From Streptomyces sp. NBC_01471 (lineage in GTDB: Bacteria > Actinomycetota > Actinomycetes > Streptomycetales > Streptomycetaceae), in contig NZ_CP109450.1 of assembly GCF_041438865.1 (NCBI RefSeq), positions 6,636,001-6,700,000 on the forward strand: DNA of 64,000 nucleotides, read 5' to 3'. The translations under genes and the position numbers were made by a program. Each line of letters starts with the position of its first letter. Position 1 is the stretch's first letter. The notes beneath the pieces were generated by a model that worked only from the letters and a program-made list of their open reading frames with translations, searched no databases and was not told the origin of the DNA. This document shows, piece after piece, positions 41,889 to 50,123 of this stretch.

Positions 41889-43120
41889 TGAGACGCCGGG
41901 GACCGACCGTACTCACGGCCGTGCTGGCCGCCGCGGCCTTCACCGTGCTGCCCGCCGTGCCCGCCGGTGCCGATTCCATCCGCGCCCAGCAGTGGGAACT
42001 CGACGCCATGCACACCCAGCAGGCGTGGCGTACGACCAAGGGCCGGGGCATCACGGTCGCCGTGCTCGACACCGGAGTCGACAGCGCCAACCCCGACCTC
42101 GCCGGACAGGTGCTGCCGGGCAAGGACCTGATCGGCTTCGGCGCGAAGCGCGGCGACCGGTCCTGGGCCCGGCACGGTACCGCGATGGCCGGCATCATCG
42201 CCGGACACGGTCACGGACCCGGCCACGCGGACGGAGTCCTGGGCATCGCACCCGAGGCGCACATCCTGCCGGTCCGGGTGATCCTCGAAGGCGGCGATCC
42301 GGCCATCAAGAAGGCCCGTGCGTCGCGGGGCGGCGCCCTCGCGACCGGGATCCGCTGGGCGGCCGACCACCACGCCGACGTCATCAACCTGTCCCTCGGC
42401 GACGACAGCGCGTCCGCCCGCCCGGAGCCGGGCCAGGACGCCGCCGTCCAGTACGCCCTCTCCAAGGGCTCCGTCGTCGTCGCGTCGGCGGGCAACGGAG
42501 GCGAGGACGGAGACCACATCTCCTACCCGGCCGCCTACCCCGGGGTGATCGCGGTGACCGCCGTCGACCGGTACGGCACCCACGCCTCCTTCTCCACCCG
42601 CCGCTGGTACGCGACCGTCAGCGCCCCGGGCGTCGACGTCGTGATCGCCGACCCCGACCGCAAGTACTACGAGGGCTGGGGCACCAGCGCGGCCTCCGCC
42701 TTCGTCTCCGGCGCGGTCGCGCTGGTCCGGGCCGCGTACCCGGACCTCACTCCGGCGCAGATCAAGAAGCTGCTCATGGACACCGCACGCGACGCTCCGC
42801 AGGGCGGCCGCGACGACTCCCGCGGATACGGCATGGTCGACCCGGCGGCAGCTCTCGCGGCGGCGGCGAAGCTCGCCCCGGCGCGGATCCGTACGGAGGC
42901 GGCCGGGTACGGGAGGACGTACTTCGGGCCGGGTCCCGACGCGGAGTCGAGCGGCGACGGGGCCGGTGTCTGGGTCGTCCCGCTCGCGGGCGGCGCGGGG
43001 GTGCTGCTGCTGGCCGGCGCCCTGGTGCTGTGGCGCGGCGGACCGAGGAGTCCGCGCGGCGCCGGTCTCAGCCGGTTCCGCCGGTCGCTCCGACAGCGGC
43101 CCGCGCCGCCGCCTCGGTGA
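41888..43120 (+). CDS. mycP: Mycosin, type VII secretion-associated subtilisin-like protease
   Basis: The 410-residue S8 protease has a signal peptide, catalytic triad D61 (VLDTGVDS), H96 (RHGTAMAG) and S267 (GTSAASAF), and a C-terminal membrane anchor (VVPLAGGAGVLLLAGALVLW) with a basic tail, the layout of MycP proteins that act on ESX/type VII substrates at the outer face of the membrane. ATG 41888 is chosen, seven bases after GGAGA; GTG 41885 is equally in frame. No EccC, EccD or WXG100 genes are in this window, so it is an isolated mycosin or a general surface protease. Its last 53 bases overlap the convergent gene. Confidence 0.9.
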   Translation: MRRRGPTVLTAVLAAAAFTVLPAVPAGADSIRAQQWELDAMHTQQAWRTTKGRGITVAVLDTGVDSANPDLAGQVLPGKDLIGFGAKRGDRSWARHGTAMAGIIAGHGHGPGHADGVLGIAPEAHILPVRVILEGGDPAIKKARASRGGALATGIRWAADHHADVINLSLGDDSASARPEPGQDAAVQYALSKGSVVVASAGNGGEDGDHISYPAAYPGVIAVTAVDRYGTHASFSTRRWYATVSAPGVDVVIADPDRKYYEGWGTSAASAFVSGAVALVRAAYPDLTPAQIKKLLMDTARDAPQGGRDDSRGYGMVDPAAALAAAAKLAPARIRTEAAGYGRTYFGPGPDAESSGDGAGVWVVPLAGGAGVLLLAGALVLWRGGPRSPRGAGLSRFRRSLRQRPAPPPR

Positions 43121-43778
43121 CCGCGATCCCGGCCGGAAGGGTGGCGTGACCTGCGGAGAGCACGGCGATCAGCCGGCCGCGGCCCCGCGCGGTCACCCGC
43201 CCGATGCTGTTGACGGTCCAGCGGGCGCCGGCGCCGCGCGGGAGCCAGCCGTTCTTCAGCGCCCAGCCGCTCCCCGCCGCCGAGACGCCCCACGCCTGAC
43301 CGGGCACCACCTTCGCCATCAGCGCGGTGAGGCAGCCGCGCGAGGCCGCGTCCAGCTCGGAATCAGTGCCGAACACCGCTCGTAGCAAGGCCAGTTGGTC
43401 CCCGGCGGTGGTGCGGGTCAGGCCCCACTCGCCGTTGGCGCCACCCCGGGTACGGGTGAGCCCCAGCCTCCGGACACCGGAGTCGAACCCGGGCGCACCG
43501 CCGATCGCCTTCCACAGTGCGGTGGCCGACGCGTTGTCGCTGTGCCCGATCATCGCCGCCGCGAGAGCCCGCTCCGAAGCACCGAGACCGCGTCCGGCGT
43601 CCTGCGCCCGCAGCAGCAGCGTCGCGAGGATGCCCACCTTCACGATGCTGGCCGAGTCGTAACTGCCGCTCCCGTACGCGGCGGTGGCGCCGGTCGCCGT
43701 GTCGAGCACCGCGACCGACAGCGAGGCGTCCCCCGCGACGGGCCGCAGCGCACGGGCCAGTGCCGCGTCCGGTTCCAC
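43068..43778 (-). CDS. Beta-lactamase-fold serine hydrolase
   Basis: The 236-residue protein shows the order of class A beta-lactamase motifs: S44-I-V-K47 (SxxK), S80-D81-N82 (SDN) and a KNG in place of KTG. It has no clear signal peptide, although the GTG at 43778 is preceded by GGGAGG. Without export it would not meet beta-lactam drugs or peptidoglycan, so it may be a cytosolic esterase-like member or the start may be mis-set. It overlaps the end of the mycosin gene by 53 bases in convergent orientation. Confidence 0.82.
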   Translation of the reverse strand: MEPDAALARALRPVAGDASLSVAVLDTATGATAAYGSGSYDSASIVKVGILATLLLRAQDAGRGLGASERALAAAMIGHSDNASATALWKAIGGAPGFDSGVRRLGLTRTRGGANGEWGLTRTTAGDQLALLRAVFGTDSELDAASRGCLTALMAKVVPGQAWGVSAAGSGWALKNGWLPRGAGARWTVNSIGRVTARGRGRLIAVLSAGHATLPAGIAVTEAAARAAVGATGGTG

Positions 43779-43803
43779 TTCGGCCTCCCGCCTGCTCGCT
43801 CAC

Positions 43804-43825
43804 GTCCGCCGCCGCGGCGGCGGAC
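43804..43825. repeat. Perfect 22-bp palindrome between divergent genes
   Basis: GTCCGCCGCCG followed directly by CGGCGGCGGAC is a perfect palindrome in the 122-base space between the beta-lactamase-fold gene and sseB. It could be a regulator site or a cruciform-prone sequence. Confidence 0.6.
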
Positions 43826-43900
43826 GGCGAAGCAGACGATACGGCCGGGGAGCCCGGCCCCGCAGCCGGACCCGGCTGCCCGGCGGCTAGGCTCGGTACC

Positions 43901-44626
43901 GTGGCGCTCAAGAACATTCCGGACCCCGGATTCTCCGACGACGACGGCACCGCCGACCCCCGGCTGACCGCGGCACTCGCCGCCTGGTCGCAGGACAGGG
44001 CGGCCGAGCCGAAGGTGCTCGAAGCCCTCAAGGACGCCCGGCTGCTGGTGCCGGTCGTCGCGATCCTGGGGGAGGCCGAGACGGGCGAGGACGGGCTGCG
44101 CCGCGAGAAGTCAAGCGACATGGCGGTCCCGACGCTCCAGGCCGGCGACCGCAGGGCGCTCCCCGCCTTCACGTCGACCGCGGCGCTGGCCTGCTGGGAC
44201 CCGCAGGCCCGGCCGGTCGCCGTACCACTGCACCAGGCGCTCCAGGCCGCCGCCCATGAGCGCGCCGACACGCTCGTACTCGACCTGGCGGGCCCGGTTC
44301 CGTACGAGCTGAAGGGCGCCGCGCTGCTCGCGCTGGCGGAGGGGCGCACCAGCGCCGACCCGCTGGACGACCCGGCCGTGCTGGAGGCGGTACGCGACGT
44401 GGTCGCCGCACACCCCGGCGTGCTCCGCGCCCACCTCGGACCGGGGAGCGCCGACGGCACCCTGGCGCTGGTCCTCGCCCCGGGGGCGGACCGGTCGGCC
44501 GCCACTGCCGTCGCCGCCGGGCTGGCCGCCCACGAGGTGCTCAGGGCCCGGCTGGTGCAGGGTCTCGACCTGGCCCTGCTGCCCGCCGGGGCGCCGGCTC
44601 CGAACACCCCGCTCTTCGCGCGCTGA
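43901..44626 (+). CDS. SseB-family protein
   Basis: The 241-residue protein has the SseB N-terminal domain (LLVPVVAILG to FTSTAALACWDPQARPV) found in Escherichia coli SseB (enhanced serine sensitivity) and in type III secretion partners; its biochemical role is unclear. The TAGGCT at 43888-43893 lies only seven bases before the GTG at 43901, and no ribosome binding site is visible, so the mRNA is likely leaderless. It is divergent from the beta-lactamase-fold gene across a perfect palindrome. Confidence 0.85.
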   Translation: MALKNIPDPGFSDDDGTADPRLTAALAAWSQDRAAEPKVLEALKDARLLVPVVAILGEAETGEDGLRREKSSDMAVPTLQAGDRRALPAFTSTAALACWDPQARPVAVPLHQALQAAAHERADTLVLDLAGPVPYELKGAALLALAEGRTSADPLDDPAVLEAVRDVVAAHPGVLRAHLGPGSADGTLALVLAPGADRSAATAVAAGLAAHEVLRARLVQGLDLALLPAGAPAPNTPLFAR

Positions 44627-44714
44627 ACCCTGGCCGCGGAGCCCCGAGAGGCAGTCCGGGCTCTTCCGACGAATAATTGCGGAGAAATCCGACAATCTTC
44701 GTGAGGTGTGAGCT

Positions 44715-45428
44715 ATGGAGACGACGGAGACGCGGAGGATAGCCGCGGAGTTCCTGGGGACTCTGCTGCTGGTGTTCATCGCGGTGGGATCCGTGGTGCT
44801 GGCCAGCGAGTACATCGGTGCCTTCGGCATCGCGCTCGCCTTCGGCTTCACCATGCTGGCGCTGGCCTACTCGCTCGGCGCGATCTCCGGCTGCCACATC
44901 AACCCGGCCGTGACGCTGGGCATGCTGCTGGCCGGGCGCATCGATCTGCGCCGGGCGGTGGAGTACTGGATCGCGCAGTTCCTCGGCGGCATCGTCGGCT
45001 CCGCACTCCTCTTCCTGCTCGCCAAGCAGGTGCCGGGAATCAAGACCGACGGGCTGTTCGGCAGCAACGGGTACGACAGCCGCTCGGCCGTGCACATCAA
45101 CCTGGGCGGAGCCTTCCTGGTCGAGGTGGTGCTGACCTTCGTCTTCGTCTTCGTCGTCCTGGCCGTGACCCACAAGGTGGCCGTCGTGGGCTTCGACGGC
45201 CTGCCCATCGGCCTGGCGCTCGCCACGGTCCACCTCATCGGCATCCCGCTGACCGGTACCTCGGTGAACCCGGCGCGGAGCCTCGGCCCGGCCCTCTTCG
45301 CCGGCGGCGCCGCACTCTCGCAGCTGTGGCTCTTCATCGTGGCGCCGCTGGTCGGCGGGGCCATCGCGGCCTACGCGCACCGCTTCACGCACCCGGTGGG
45401 CCTGGCCCCCGCGGACGCCAGCGTCTGA
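44715..45428 (+). CDS. Aquaporin/MIP-family channel
   Basis: The 237-residue protein has six membrane helices and the two NPA boxes that meet in the pore centre: HINPAVT (N63) and SVNPARS (N185). The first loop is short and the Arg after the second NPA is present, giving an aquaporin rather than glycerol-facilitator look (glycerol channels usually have Asp after the second NPAR). It moves water or small neutral solutes. GAGGTGTGAGCT precedes the ATG. It converges on DUF1844 across a bidirectional terminator. Confidence 0.92.
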   Translation: METTETRRIAAEFLGTLLLVFIAVGSVVLASEYIGAFGIALAFGFTMLALAYSLGAISGCHINPAVTLGMLLAGRIDLRRAVEYWIAQFLGGIVGSALLFLLAKQVPGIKTDGLFGSNGYDSRSAVHINLGGAFLVEVVLTFVFVFVVLAVTHKVAVVGFDGLPIGLALATVHLIGIPLTGTSVNPARSLGPALFAGGAALSQLWLFIVAPLVGGAIAAYAHRFTHPVGLAPADASV

Positions 45429-45451
45429 GGCGCCCGGCGCCCTTCACGGCT

Positions 45452-45491
45452 GTGCCCGGTCCCCGCCCGGCAGGGGCGGTGGACCGGGCAC
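45452..45491. terminator. Bidirectional terminator between aquaporin and DUF1844 genes
   Basis: Outer stem GTGCCCGGTCC/GGACCGGGCAC and inner stem CCGCCC/GGGCGG make a nearly continuous hairpin between convergent genes. Confidence 0.85.
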
Positions 45492-45510
45492 GCCGCCGTG
45501 TCTGCCGGGG

Positions 45511-45885
45511 TCAGCCGTAGACCGGCCCGGTGAACTTCTCGCCGGGCCCCTCGCCCGGCTCGTCGGGCACGGCGGACGCCTCGCGGAACGCCAGCTGGAG
45601 CGACTTCAGGCCGTCGCGCAGCGGAGCCGCGTGGAAGGAGCTGATCTCCGTGGCGCTCGCCGTGATCAGGCCGGCCAGCGCCTGGATCAGCTTCCGGGCC
45701 TCGTCCAGGTCCTTGTGCTTCTCGCCGTCCTCGGCCAGGCCCAGGTTGACGGCGGCCGAGCTCATCAGGTGCACCGCGACCGTCGTGATCACCTCGACCG
45801 CGGGGACGTCCGCGATGTCACGGGTCATGGAGTCGAAGCCGGGGGCTTCTTCTTCGGGGGCGGGGGAAGGGGTCGCGTCGCTCAT
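45511..45885 (-). CDS. DUF1844 family protein
   Basis: The 124-residue protein carries the DUF1844 core (AVEVITTVAVHLMSSAAVNLGL to LDEARKLIQALAGLI, about residues 28-80), flanked by acidic, disordered ends. It is widely found next to infC in actinobacteria, as here, but no function is established. The ATG at 45885 has no clear ribosome binding site; TSS or leaderless translation is possible. Divergent from infC. Confidence 0.85.
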   Translation of the reverse strand: MSDATPSPAPEEEAPGFDSMTRDIADVPAVEVITTVAVHLMSSAAVNLGLAEDGEKHKDLDEARKLIQALAGLITASATEISSFHAAPLRDGLKSLQLAFREASAVPDEPGEGPGEKFTGPVYG

Positions 45886-45941
45886 GACGCACACGATATG
45901 CGGTGGTCCCCGGGCCCCCGCGCGGAGGCCGTCGCGACCGG

Positions 45942-46270
45942 TTCGCCGCACCGGGTCCGGGGTGCTAACCTTGTGTAACGACCGGCCGGACACCTGTGTG
46001 CCCGGCCCACAAGTGGAGGCTCCGATCTCCCACCTGACTGTCCTCCGGGACGGCGGGTCACCGGTCAGGCGGCGCCCATCGTTCCGTACGGACGATGGAA
46101 GCCACCCGATGTGCGCCCCGCGGTTGACGCGGCGGTGCTCCGGTATGTGAGGAGCTCCCGCCTGTGTCCCGTCCGGGGCGTTTTTCATGTTCCAGGTTCG
46201 GTTGGTCTGTCTAAACAGACGTTACGCGGCTGTCTGCCAGAGAGCCGTGTGGTGCTACCGAGGAGGATCC
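45942..46270 (+). promoter_or_regulatory. Promoter and long structured leader of infC
   Basis: TTCGCC (45942-45947) and TAACCT (45965-45970), 17 bases apart, make a plausible promoter, giving a leader of about 290 bases with no gene in it. It contains hairpins at 46076-46098 (CCATCG/CGATGG with TCCGT/ACGGA inside) and 46205-46220 (GTCTGT/ACAGAC) and a GGGGCGTTTTT run at 46175-46185 that could end an attenuator. Such leaders often regulate infC-rpmI-rplT. Confidence 0.5.
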
Positions 46271-46933
46271 ATCAGCGCCGAGCCCCGCATCAACGACCGG
46301 ATTCGCGTTCCCGAGGTGCGACTTGTCGGACCCAGTGGTGAGCAGGTGGGCATTGTCCCGCTCGCGAAGGCCCTGGAACTGGCACAGGAGTACGACCTCG
46401 ACCTGGTCGAGGTCGCGGCGACCGCCCGTCCGCCCGTGTGCAAGCTCATGGATTACGGGAAGTTCAAGTACGAGTCGGCCATGAAGGCCCGTGAGGCGCG
46501 CAAGAACCAGGCGCACACGGTCATCAAGGAGATGAAGCTCCGGCCGAAGATCGACCCGCACGACTACGACACCAAAAAGGGTCACGTCGTGCGCTTCCTC
46601 AAGCAGGGCGACAAGGTCAAGATCACGATCATGTTCCGCGGTCGCGAGCAGTCCCGTCCCGAACTGGGTTTCCGGCTGCTGCAGCGTCTCGCTTCGGACG
46701 TCGAGGACCTCGGGTTCATCGAGTCGAACCCGAAGCAGGACGGCCGAAACATGATCATGGTGCTTGGCCCGCACAAGAAGAAGACCGAGGCCATGGCCGA
46801 GGCGCGCGAGGCCCAGGCCGCCCGCAAGGCGGAGCGCCAGGGCTACGCGACCGACGAGTCCGCGGACGAGGTCGCCGAGGCTCCGGCCGAGGCAGAGGCC
46901 GAAGCACCGGCCGAGACCACCTCCGACGCGTGA
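46271..46933 (+). CDS. infC: Translation initiation factor IF-3
   Basis: IF-3 keeps the 30S subunit free and proofreads start codons. The best start is ATC at 46271 (mature ...[18 protein letters not shown]), because AGGAGG at 46261-46266 lies four bases upstream. The GTG at 46247 in the same frame would place the Shine-Dalgarno sequence inside the gene. A non-canonical AUU/AUC start is the known basis of IF-3 autoregulation in other bacteria. The 220-residue protein has the N domain, the lysine-rich linker ([22 protein letters not shown]) and the C domain, plus an unusual acidic Ala/Glu-rich tail of about 45 residues. rpmI and rplT follow. Confidence 0.95.
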   Translation: MSAEPRINDRIRVPEVRLVGPSGEQVGIVPLAKALELAQEYDLDLVEVAATARPPVCKLMDYGKFKYESAMKAREARKNQAHTVIKEMKLRPKIDPHDYDTKKGHVVRFLKQGDKVKITIMFRGREQSRPELGFRLLQRLASDVEDLGFIESNPKQDGRNMIMVLGPHKKKTEAMAEAREAQAARKAERQGYATDESADEVAEAPAEAEAEAPAETTSDA

Positions 46934-46995
46934 CCGGACGGGCCACCAGCCAGGCGGCCCCGGGGTTCCGCCCGGAACACATACCAACGATCTGA

Positions 46996-47030
46996 CGCTC
47001 CCGGTCTCCGGTGCCCGCACCGGGGGAGCG
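46996..47030 (+). promoter_or_regulatory. Hairpin between infC and rpmI
   Basis: CGCTCCC/GGGAGCG (46996-47002 with 47024-47030) encloses CCGGTG/CACCGG. It lies 25 bases upstream of rpmI without a T-run and may be an L20/L35 feedback site or an RNase processing site. Confidence 0.5.
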
Positions 47031-47055
47031 CCACTGACGAGGAGAGTACGGCGCG

Positions 47056-47250
47056 ATGCCGAAGAACAAGACGCACAGCGGCTCCAGCAAGCGCTTCAAG
47101 ATCACCGGCTCCGGCAAGGTGCTCCGTGAGCGCGCCGGCAAGCGCCACCTGCTGGAGCACAAGTCGTCCAAGAAGACGCGTTCGCTGACCGGCACCGTCG
47201 TGGTGGCCCCGGCCGACGCCAAGAAGATCAAGAAGCTTCTCGGCAAGTGA
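47056..47250 (+). CDS. rpmI: 50S ribosomal protein L35
   Basis: The 64-residue, strongly basic protein has the L35 signature [21 protein letters not shown] and ends in KKIKKLLGK. It binds 23S rRNA in the large subunit. The ATG follows GAGGAGAG. It is the middle gene of the conserved infC-rpmI-rplT operon, separated from both neighbours by hairpins. Confidence 0.98.
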   Translation: MPKNKTHSGSSKRFKITGSGKVLRERAGKRHLLEHKSSKKTRSLTGTVVVAPADAKKIKKLLGK

Positions 47251-47252
47251 TG

Positions 47253-47283
47253 TCGCGGCCCCCGGCGACCACCGGGGGCGCGA
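47253..47283 (+). promoter_or_regulatory. Hairpin between rpmI and rplT
   Basis: GCCCCCGG (47258-47265) pairs with CCGGGGGC (47272-47279), extended by TCGC/GCGA past a bulged G. It starts at the rpmI stop and leaves 75 bases before rplT; no T-run follows. Confidence 0.5.
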
Positions 47284-47355
47284 TGTCGGGACCGGGACCA
47301 ATTCGTTTCCGGGCCGTGTGAGTTCACCCACGGCCCCGCTACAAGGAGTCAACAA

Positions 47356-47742
47356 GTGGCACGCGTCAAGCGGGCAGTCAACGCCCACAAGAAGCGCCGG
47401 GCAATTCTCGAAGCGGCCAAGGGCTACCGCGGTCAGCGTTCGCGCCTGTACCGCAAGGCCAAGGAGCAGGTCACCCACTCCCTGGTCTACAACTACAACG
47501 ACCGCAAGAAGCGCAAGGGCGACTTCCGTCAGCTGTGGATCCAGCGCATCAACGCCGCTGCCCGCGAGAACGGCATGACGTACAACCGCCTCATCCAGGG
47601 TCTGAAGGCCGCCAACATCGAGGTGGACCGCAAGATCCTCGCCGAGCTGGCCGTCAACGACACCAACGCGTTCGCCGCGCTGGTCGAGGTCGCGCAGAAG
47701 GCGCTCCCGAGCGACGTCAACGCGCCGAAGACCGCTGCCTGA
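47356..47742 (+). CDS. rplT: 50S ribosomal protein L20
   Basis: The 128-residue basic protein ([25 protein letters not shown] at its start) is an early assembly protein of the large subunit and represses its own operon in several bacteria. The GTG at 47356 follows AAGGAG (47343-47348). The long N-terminal helix and the C-terminal globular domain ([20 protein letters not shown]) are complete. A terminator closes the operon. Confidence 0.98.
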   Translation: MARVKRAVNAHKKRRAILEAAKGYRGQRSRLYRKAKEQVTHSLVYNYNDRKKRKGDFRQLWIQRINAAARENGMTYNRLIQGLKAANIEVDRKILAELAVNDTNAFAALVEVAQKALPSDVNAPKTAA

Positions 47743-47777
47743 TCCAGGCACGCTCTTCGACCGGAGCCCAACCGGCA

Positions 47778-47808
47778 GGACCCGCAGGTGGAAGCCGCCT
47801 GCGGGTCC
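47778..47808 (+). terminator. Terminator of infC-rpmI-rplT
   Basis: GGACCCGCAGG pairs perfectly with CCTGCGGGTCC across a 9-base loop, 36 bases after rplT. Confidence 0.8.
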
Positions 47809-47903
47809 GCTGTGTTCCACAGACCGGTGTCCGGACCGGGCGCAGCACCCGGACATGACGCAGTTCCGTACGTGAGTCACGTGAGTAAGGTGAAACGCCG
47901 ACC

Positions 47904-48761
47904 ATGGGCACCCCCGCCGAGCTGATCTCCCCGCGCTCCCCGCGCGTCGCCGCCGCGAAGCGGCTCGCCCGGCGCAACTTCCGCACCAAGGAACGGCGGT
48001 TCATCGCCGAGGGGCCGCAGGCCGTGCGCGAGGCCGTGCAGCACCGGGTCGGCGGCGAGCCGACGCTCGTGGAACTGTTCACCACCGTGGAGGCCGCCGA
48101 GCGGTACGGGACCGTCGTCGCCGCGGCACGGGACGCCGGGGCGCGCATCCACCTGGCGGGCGACGACGTGCTCGCCGAGCTCTCCCAGACCATCACCCCG
48201 CAGGGCCTCGTCGGAGTCTGCCGCTTCCTGGACTCGCCGTTCGACGAGATCCTCGCGGCGCGGCCCCGGCTGGTGGCCGTGCTCGCGCATGTCCGCGACC
48301 CCGGCAACGCCGGCACGGTGCTGCGCTGCGCCGATGCCGCGGGCGCCGACGCGGTCGTCCTCACCGACGCCTCCGTCGACCTGTACAACCCCAAGTCCGT
48401 GCGCGCGTCGGTCGGTTCGCACTTCCACCTGCCGGTCGCGATCGGCGTCCCCGTCGAGCGGGCCGTCGCCGGACTGAAGGCCGCCGGGGTACGGATCCTC
48501 GCCGCCGACGGCGCGGGCGAGGCCGACCTCGACGCCGAGCTCGACGCGGGCACCATGGGGGGTCCGAGCGCCTGGGTGTTCGGCAACGAGGCCTGGGGGC
48601 TCCCCGAGGAGACCCGGGCCCTCGCCGACGCCGTGGTCCGTGTCCCCATCCACGGCCGGGCCGAGAGCCTCAACCTCGCGACGGCCGCCGCGGTCTGCCT
48701 CTACGCCTCCGCCCGTGCGCAGCGTGCTTCCGGAGGGTGCCGCTCCGTGACCTCCACCTAG
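47904..48761 (+). CDS. TrmH/SpoU-family RNA 2'-O-methyltransferase
   Basis: The 285-residue protein has an N-terminal RNA-binding substrate domain (RLARRNFRTKERRFIAEG) and a SPOUT trefoil-knot domain with the three motifs: LAHVRDPGNAGTVLR (motif 1), WVFGNEAWGLPEE (motif 2) and GRAESLNLATAAAVCLY (motif 3). It methylates ribose 2'-O in rRNA or tRNA; relatives include thiostrepton-resistance methyltransferases, but ordinary housekeeping use is more likely next to ribosomal genes. The ATG at 47904 has only a weak site. Confidence 0.93.
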   Translation: MGTPAELISPRSPRVAAAKRLARRNFRTKERRFIAEGPQAVREAVQHRVGGEPTLVELFTTVEAAERYGTVVAAARDAGARIHLAGDDVLAELSQTITPQGLVGVCRFLDSPFDEILAARPRLVAVLAHVRDPGNAGTVLRCADAAGADAVVLTDASVDLYNPKSVRASVGSHFHLPVAIGVPVERAVAGLKAAGVRILAADGAGEADLDAELDAGTMGGPSAWVFGNEAWGLPEETRALADAVVRVPIHGRAESLNLATAAAVCLYASARAQRASGGCRSVTST

Positions 48762-48815
48762 TAGGGTGACGAGTTCGGGGGCCCACTGCGCTATCCGGAG
48801 AGGTGGGATACGGGG

Positions 48816-49949
48816 ATGGCTGTCTCATCGGGCGGTGCGTCATCGCACGGACACGGACCGGTGCTGAACGGAACCGGCGGGTCCGCCGGTGTCACCGGAT
48901 CCGGGGTCGACCCCGACGAACTCCCCGACGGTCTGGTCGTCGCCGACGAGCACGGCCGGATCGTCTGCTTCAACACCGCCGCCGCACGGATCACCGCCGT
49001 ACCGCGCGCCGCCGCACTGGGCCTCCCGCTGGAGCGGGCATTGCCCCTGGAGGACCTCAAGGGCCGCCGCTGGTGGACCCTGACCGACCCGTACGGGGGG
49101 CTCGCCATCCGCTACGGCCAGCCCGAGCGCAATCTGCTGCTGCCGGGCGGGCGCGAGGTGCTGGTCTCCGCGCGGTACATACGGGAGCACCCCACCGGGC
49201 CCGTCCGGCGGGTGGTCGTCTCGCTCCGGGGCACCGAGGCGCGCCGCCGCACCGAGCGCAGCCACGCCGAGCTGATAGCCACCGTCGCGCACGAGCTGCG
49301 CTCCCCGCTGACCTCGGTCAAAGGATTCACCGCGACCCTGCTCGCGAAGTGGGAGCGCTTCACCGACGCACAGAAGCGGCTCATGCTGGAGACCGTCGAC
49401 GCCGACGCCAACCGGGTCACCCGGCTGATCGCCGAGCTCCTCGACATTTCGCGCATCGACTCGGGCCGCCTGGAACTGCGCCGCCAGCCCGTCGACATCG
49501 GCGCGGCCGTCGACCGGCACATCCAGGCACACACCGCGTCCGGCCAGGACCCCGACCGGTTCCTGGTCCGGATCCAACAGCCGCTGCCCGATCTCTGGGC
49601 CGACCCGGACAAGATCGACCAGATCCTCGGCAATCTGCTGGAAAACGCCGTGCGCCACGGTGAGGGAACCGTCACCATCGAGGTGGCGGCAGCCGCCGCG
49701 AAGAACGACGAGAAGGGGACGGGCGTCACGGTGACCGACGAGGGCCCCGGCATCCCCGAGGAGTCGATGAGCCGCGTCTTCACCCGCTTCTGGCGGGGCA
49801 GCAAACGCGGCGGCACCGGGCTCGGCCTGTACATCGTCAAGGGCATCGTCGAGGCGCACGGCGGGACGATCACCGTCGGCCGCGGGGCGGGCGGCGGCGC
49901 GGAGTTCCGATTTATCCTGCCCGTGGGGGCTCCGGCGTACCTGAAATAG
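48816..49949 (+). CDS. Orphan sensor histidine kinase with PAS domain
   Basis: The 377-residue cytosolic kinase has a PAS domain (LPDGLVVADEHGRIVCFNTAAARI, about residues 33-140), a HisKA domain with the phospho-acceptor H159 in TVAHELRSPLTS, and HATPase boxes N (LGNLLENAVRHG), G1 (DEGPGIP), F (FTRFWRG) and G2 (GGTGLGLYIVK). No membrane segments and no response regulator gene are nearby, so its partner is encoded elsewhere. TAGGGT at 48762-48767 may be its -10 element; GGAGAGGTGGG precedes the ATG. pheST follows after 174 bases. Confidence 0.93.
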   Translation: MAVSSGGASSHGHGPVLNGTGGSAGVTGSGVDPDELPDGLVVADEHGRIVCFNTAAARITAVPRAAALGLPLERALPLEDLKGRRWWTLTDPYGGLAIRYGQPERNLLLPGGREVLVSARYIREHPTGPVRRVVVSLRGTEARRRTERSHAELIATVAHELRSPLTSVKGFTATLLAKWERFTDAQKRLMLETVDADANRVTRLIAELLDISRIDSGRLELRRQPVDIGAAVDRHIQAHTASGQDPDRFLVRIQQPLPDLWADPDKIDQILGNLLENAVRHGEGTVTIEVAAAAAKNDEKGTGVTVTDEGPGIPEESMSRVFTRFWRGSKRGGTGLGLYIVKGIVEAHGGTITVGRGAGGGAEFRFILPVGAPAYLK

Positions 49950-50123
49950 GAAATGTCGCGAAGCGTCGCGCAAGCGTGGCGGCGGGCGACGGGTGTGCCT
50001 GAGGACCTGCGGGCTTCTTCGACCCCATGCGGCCTCTAGAATCGACCTTTGGCACGTTTGCGTCCTTGACGTCGCTGTCGGCGAGCAGGTCGCCTCAGCC
50101 AGAAATCGGAAGTACGGGAAGAG

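Noticed and set aside
43068-43778. Calling the beta-lactamase-fold protein an antibiotic-resistance beta-lactamase
   Set aside because: No export signal, KTG is changed to KNG, and no class A omega-loop Glu motif could be placed with confidence.
49950-50123. Phe attenuator or T-box leader before pheS
   Set aside because: No Phe-rich leader peptide, no T-box GGTGG bulge sequence and no terminator hairpin with T-run could be found.
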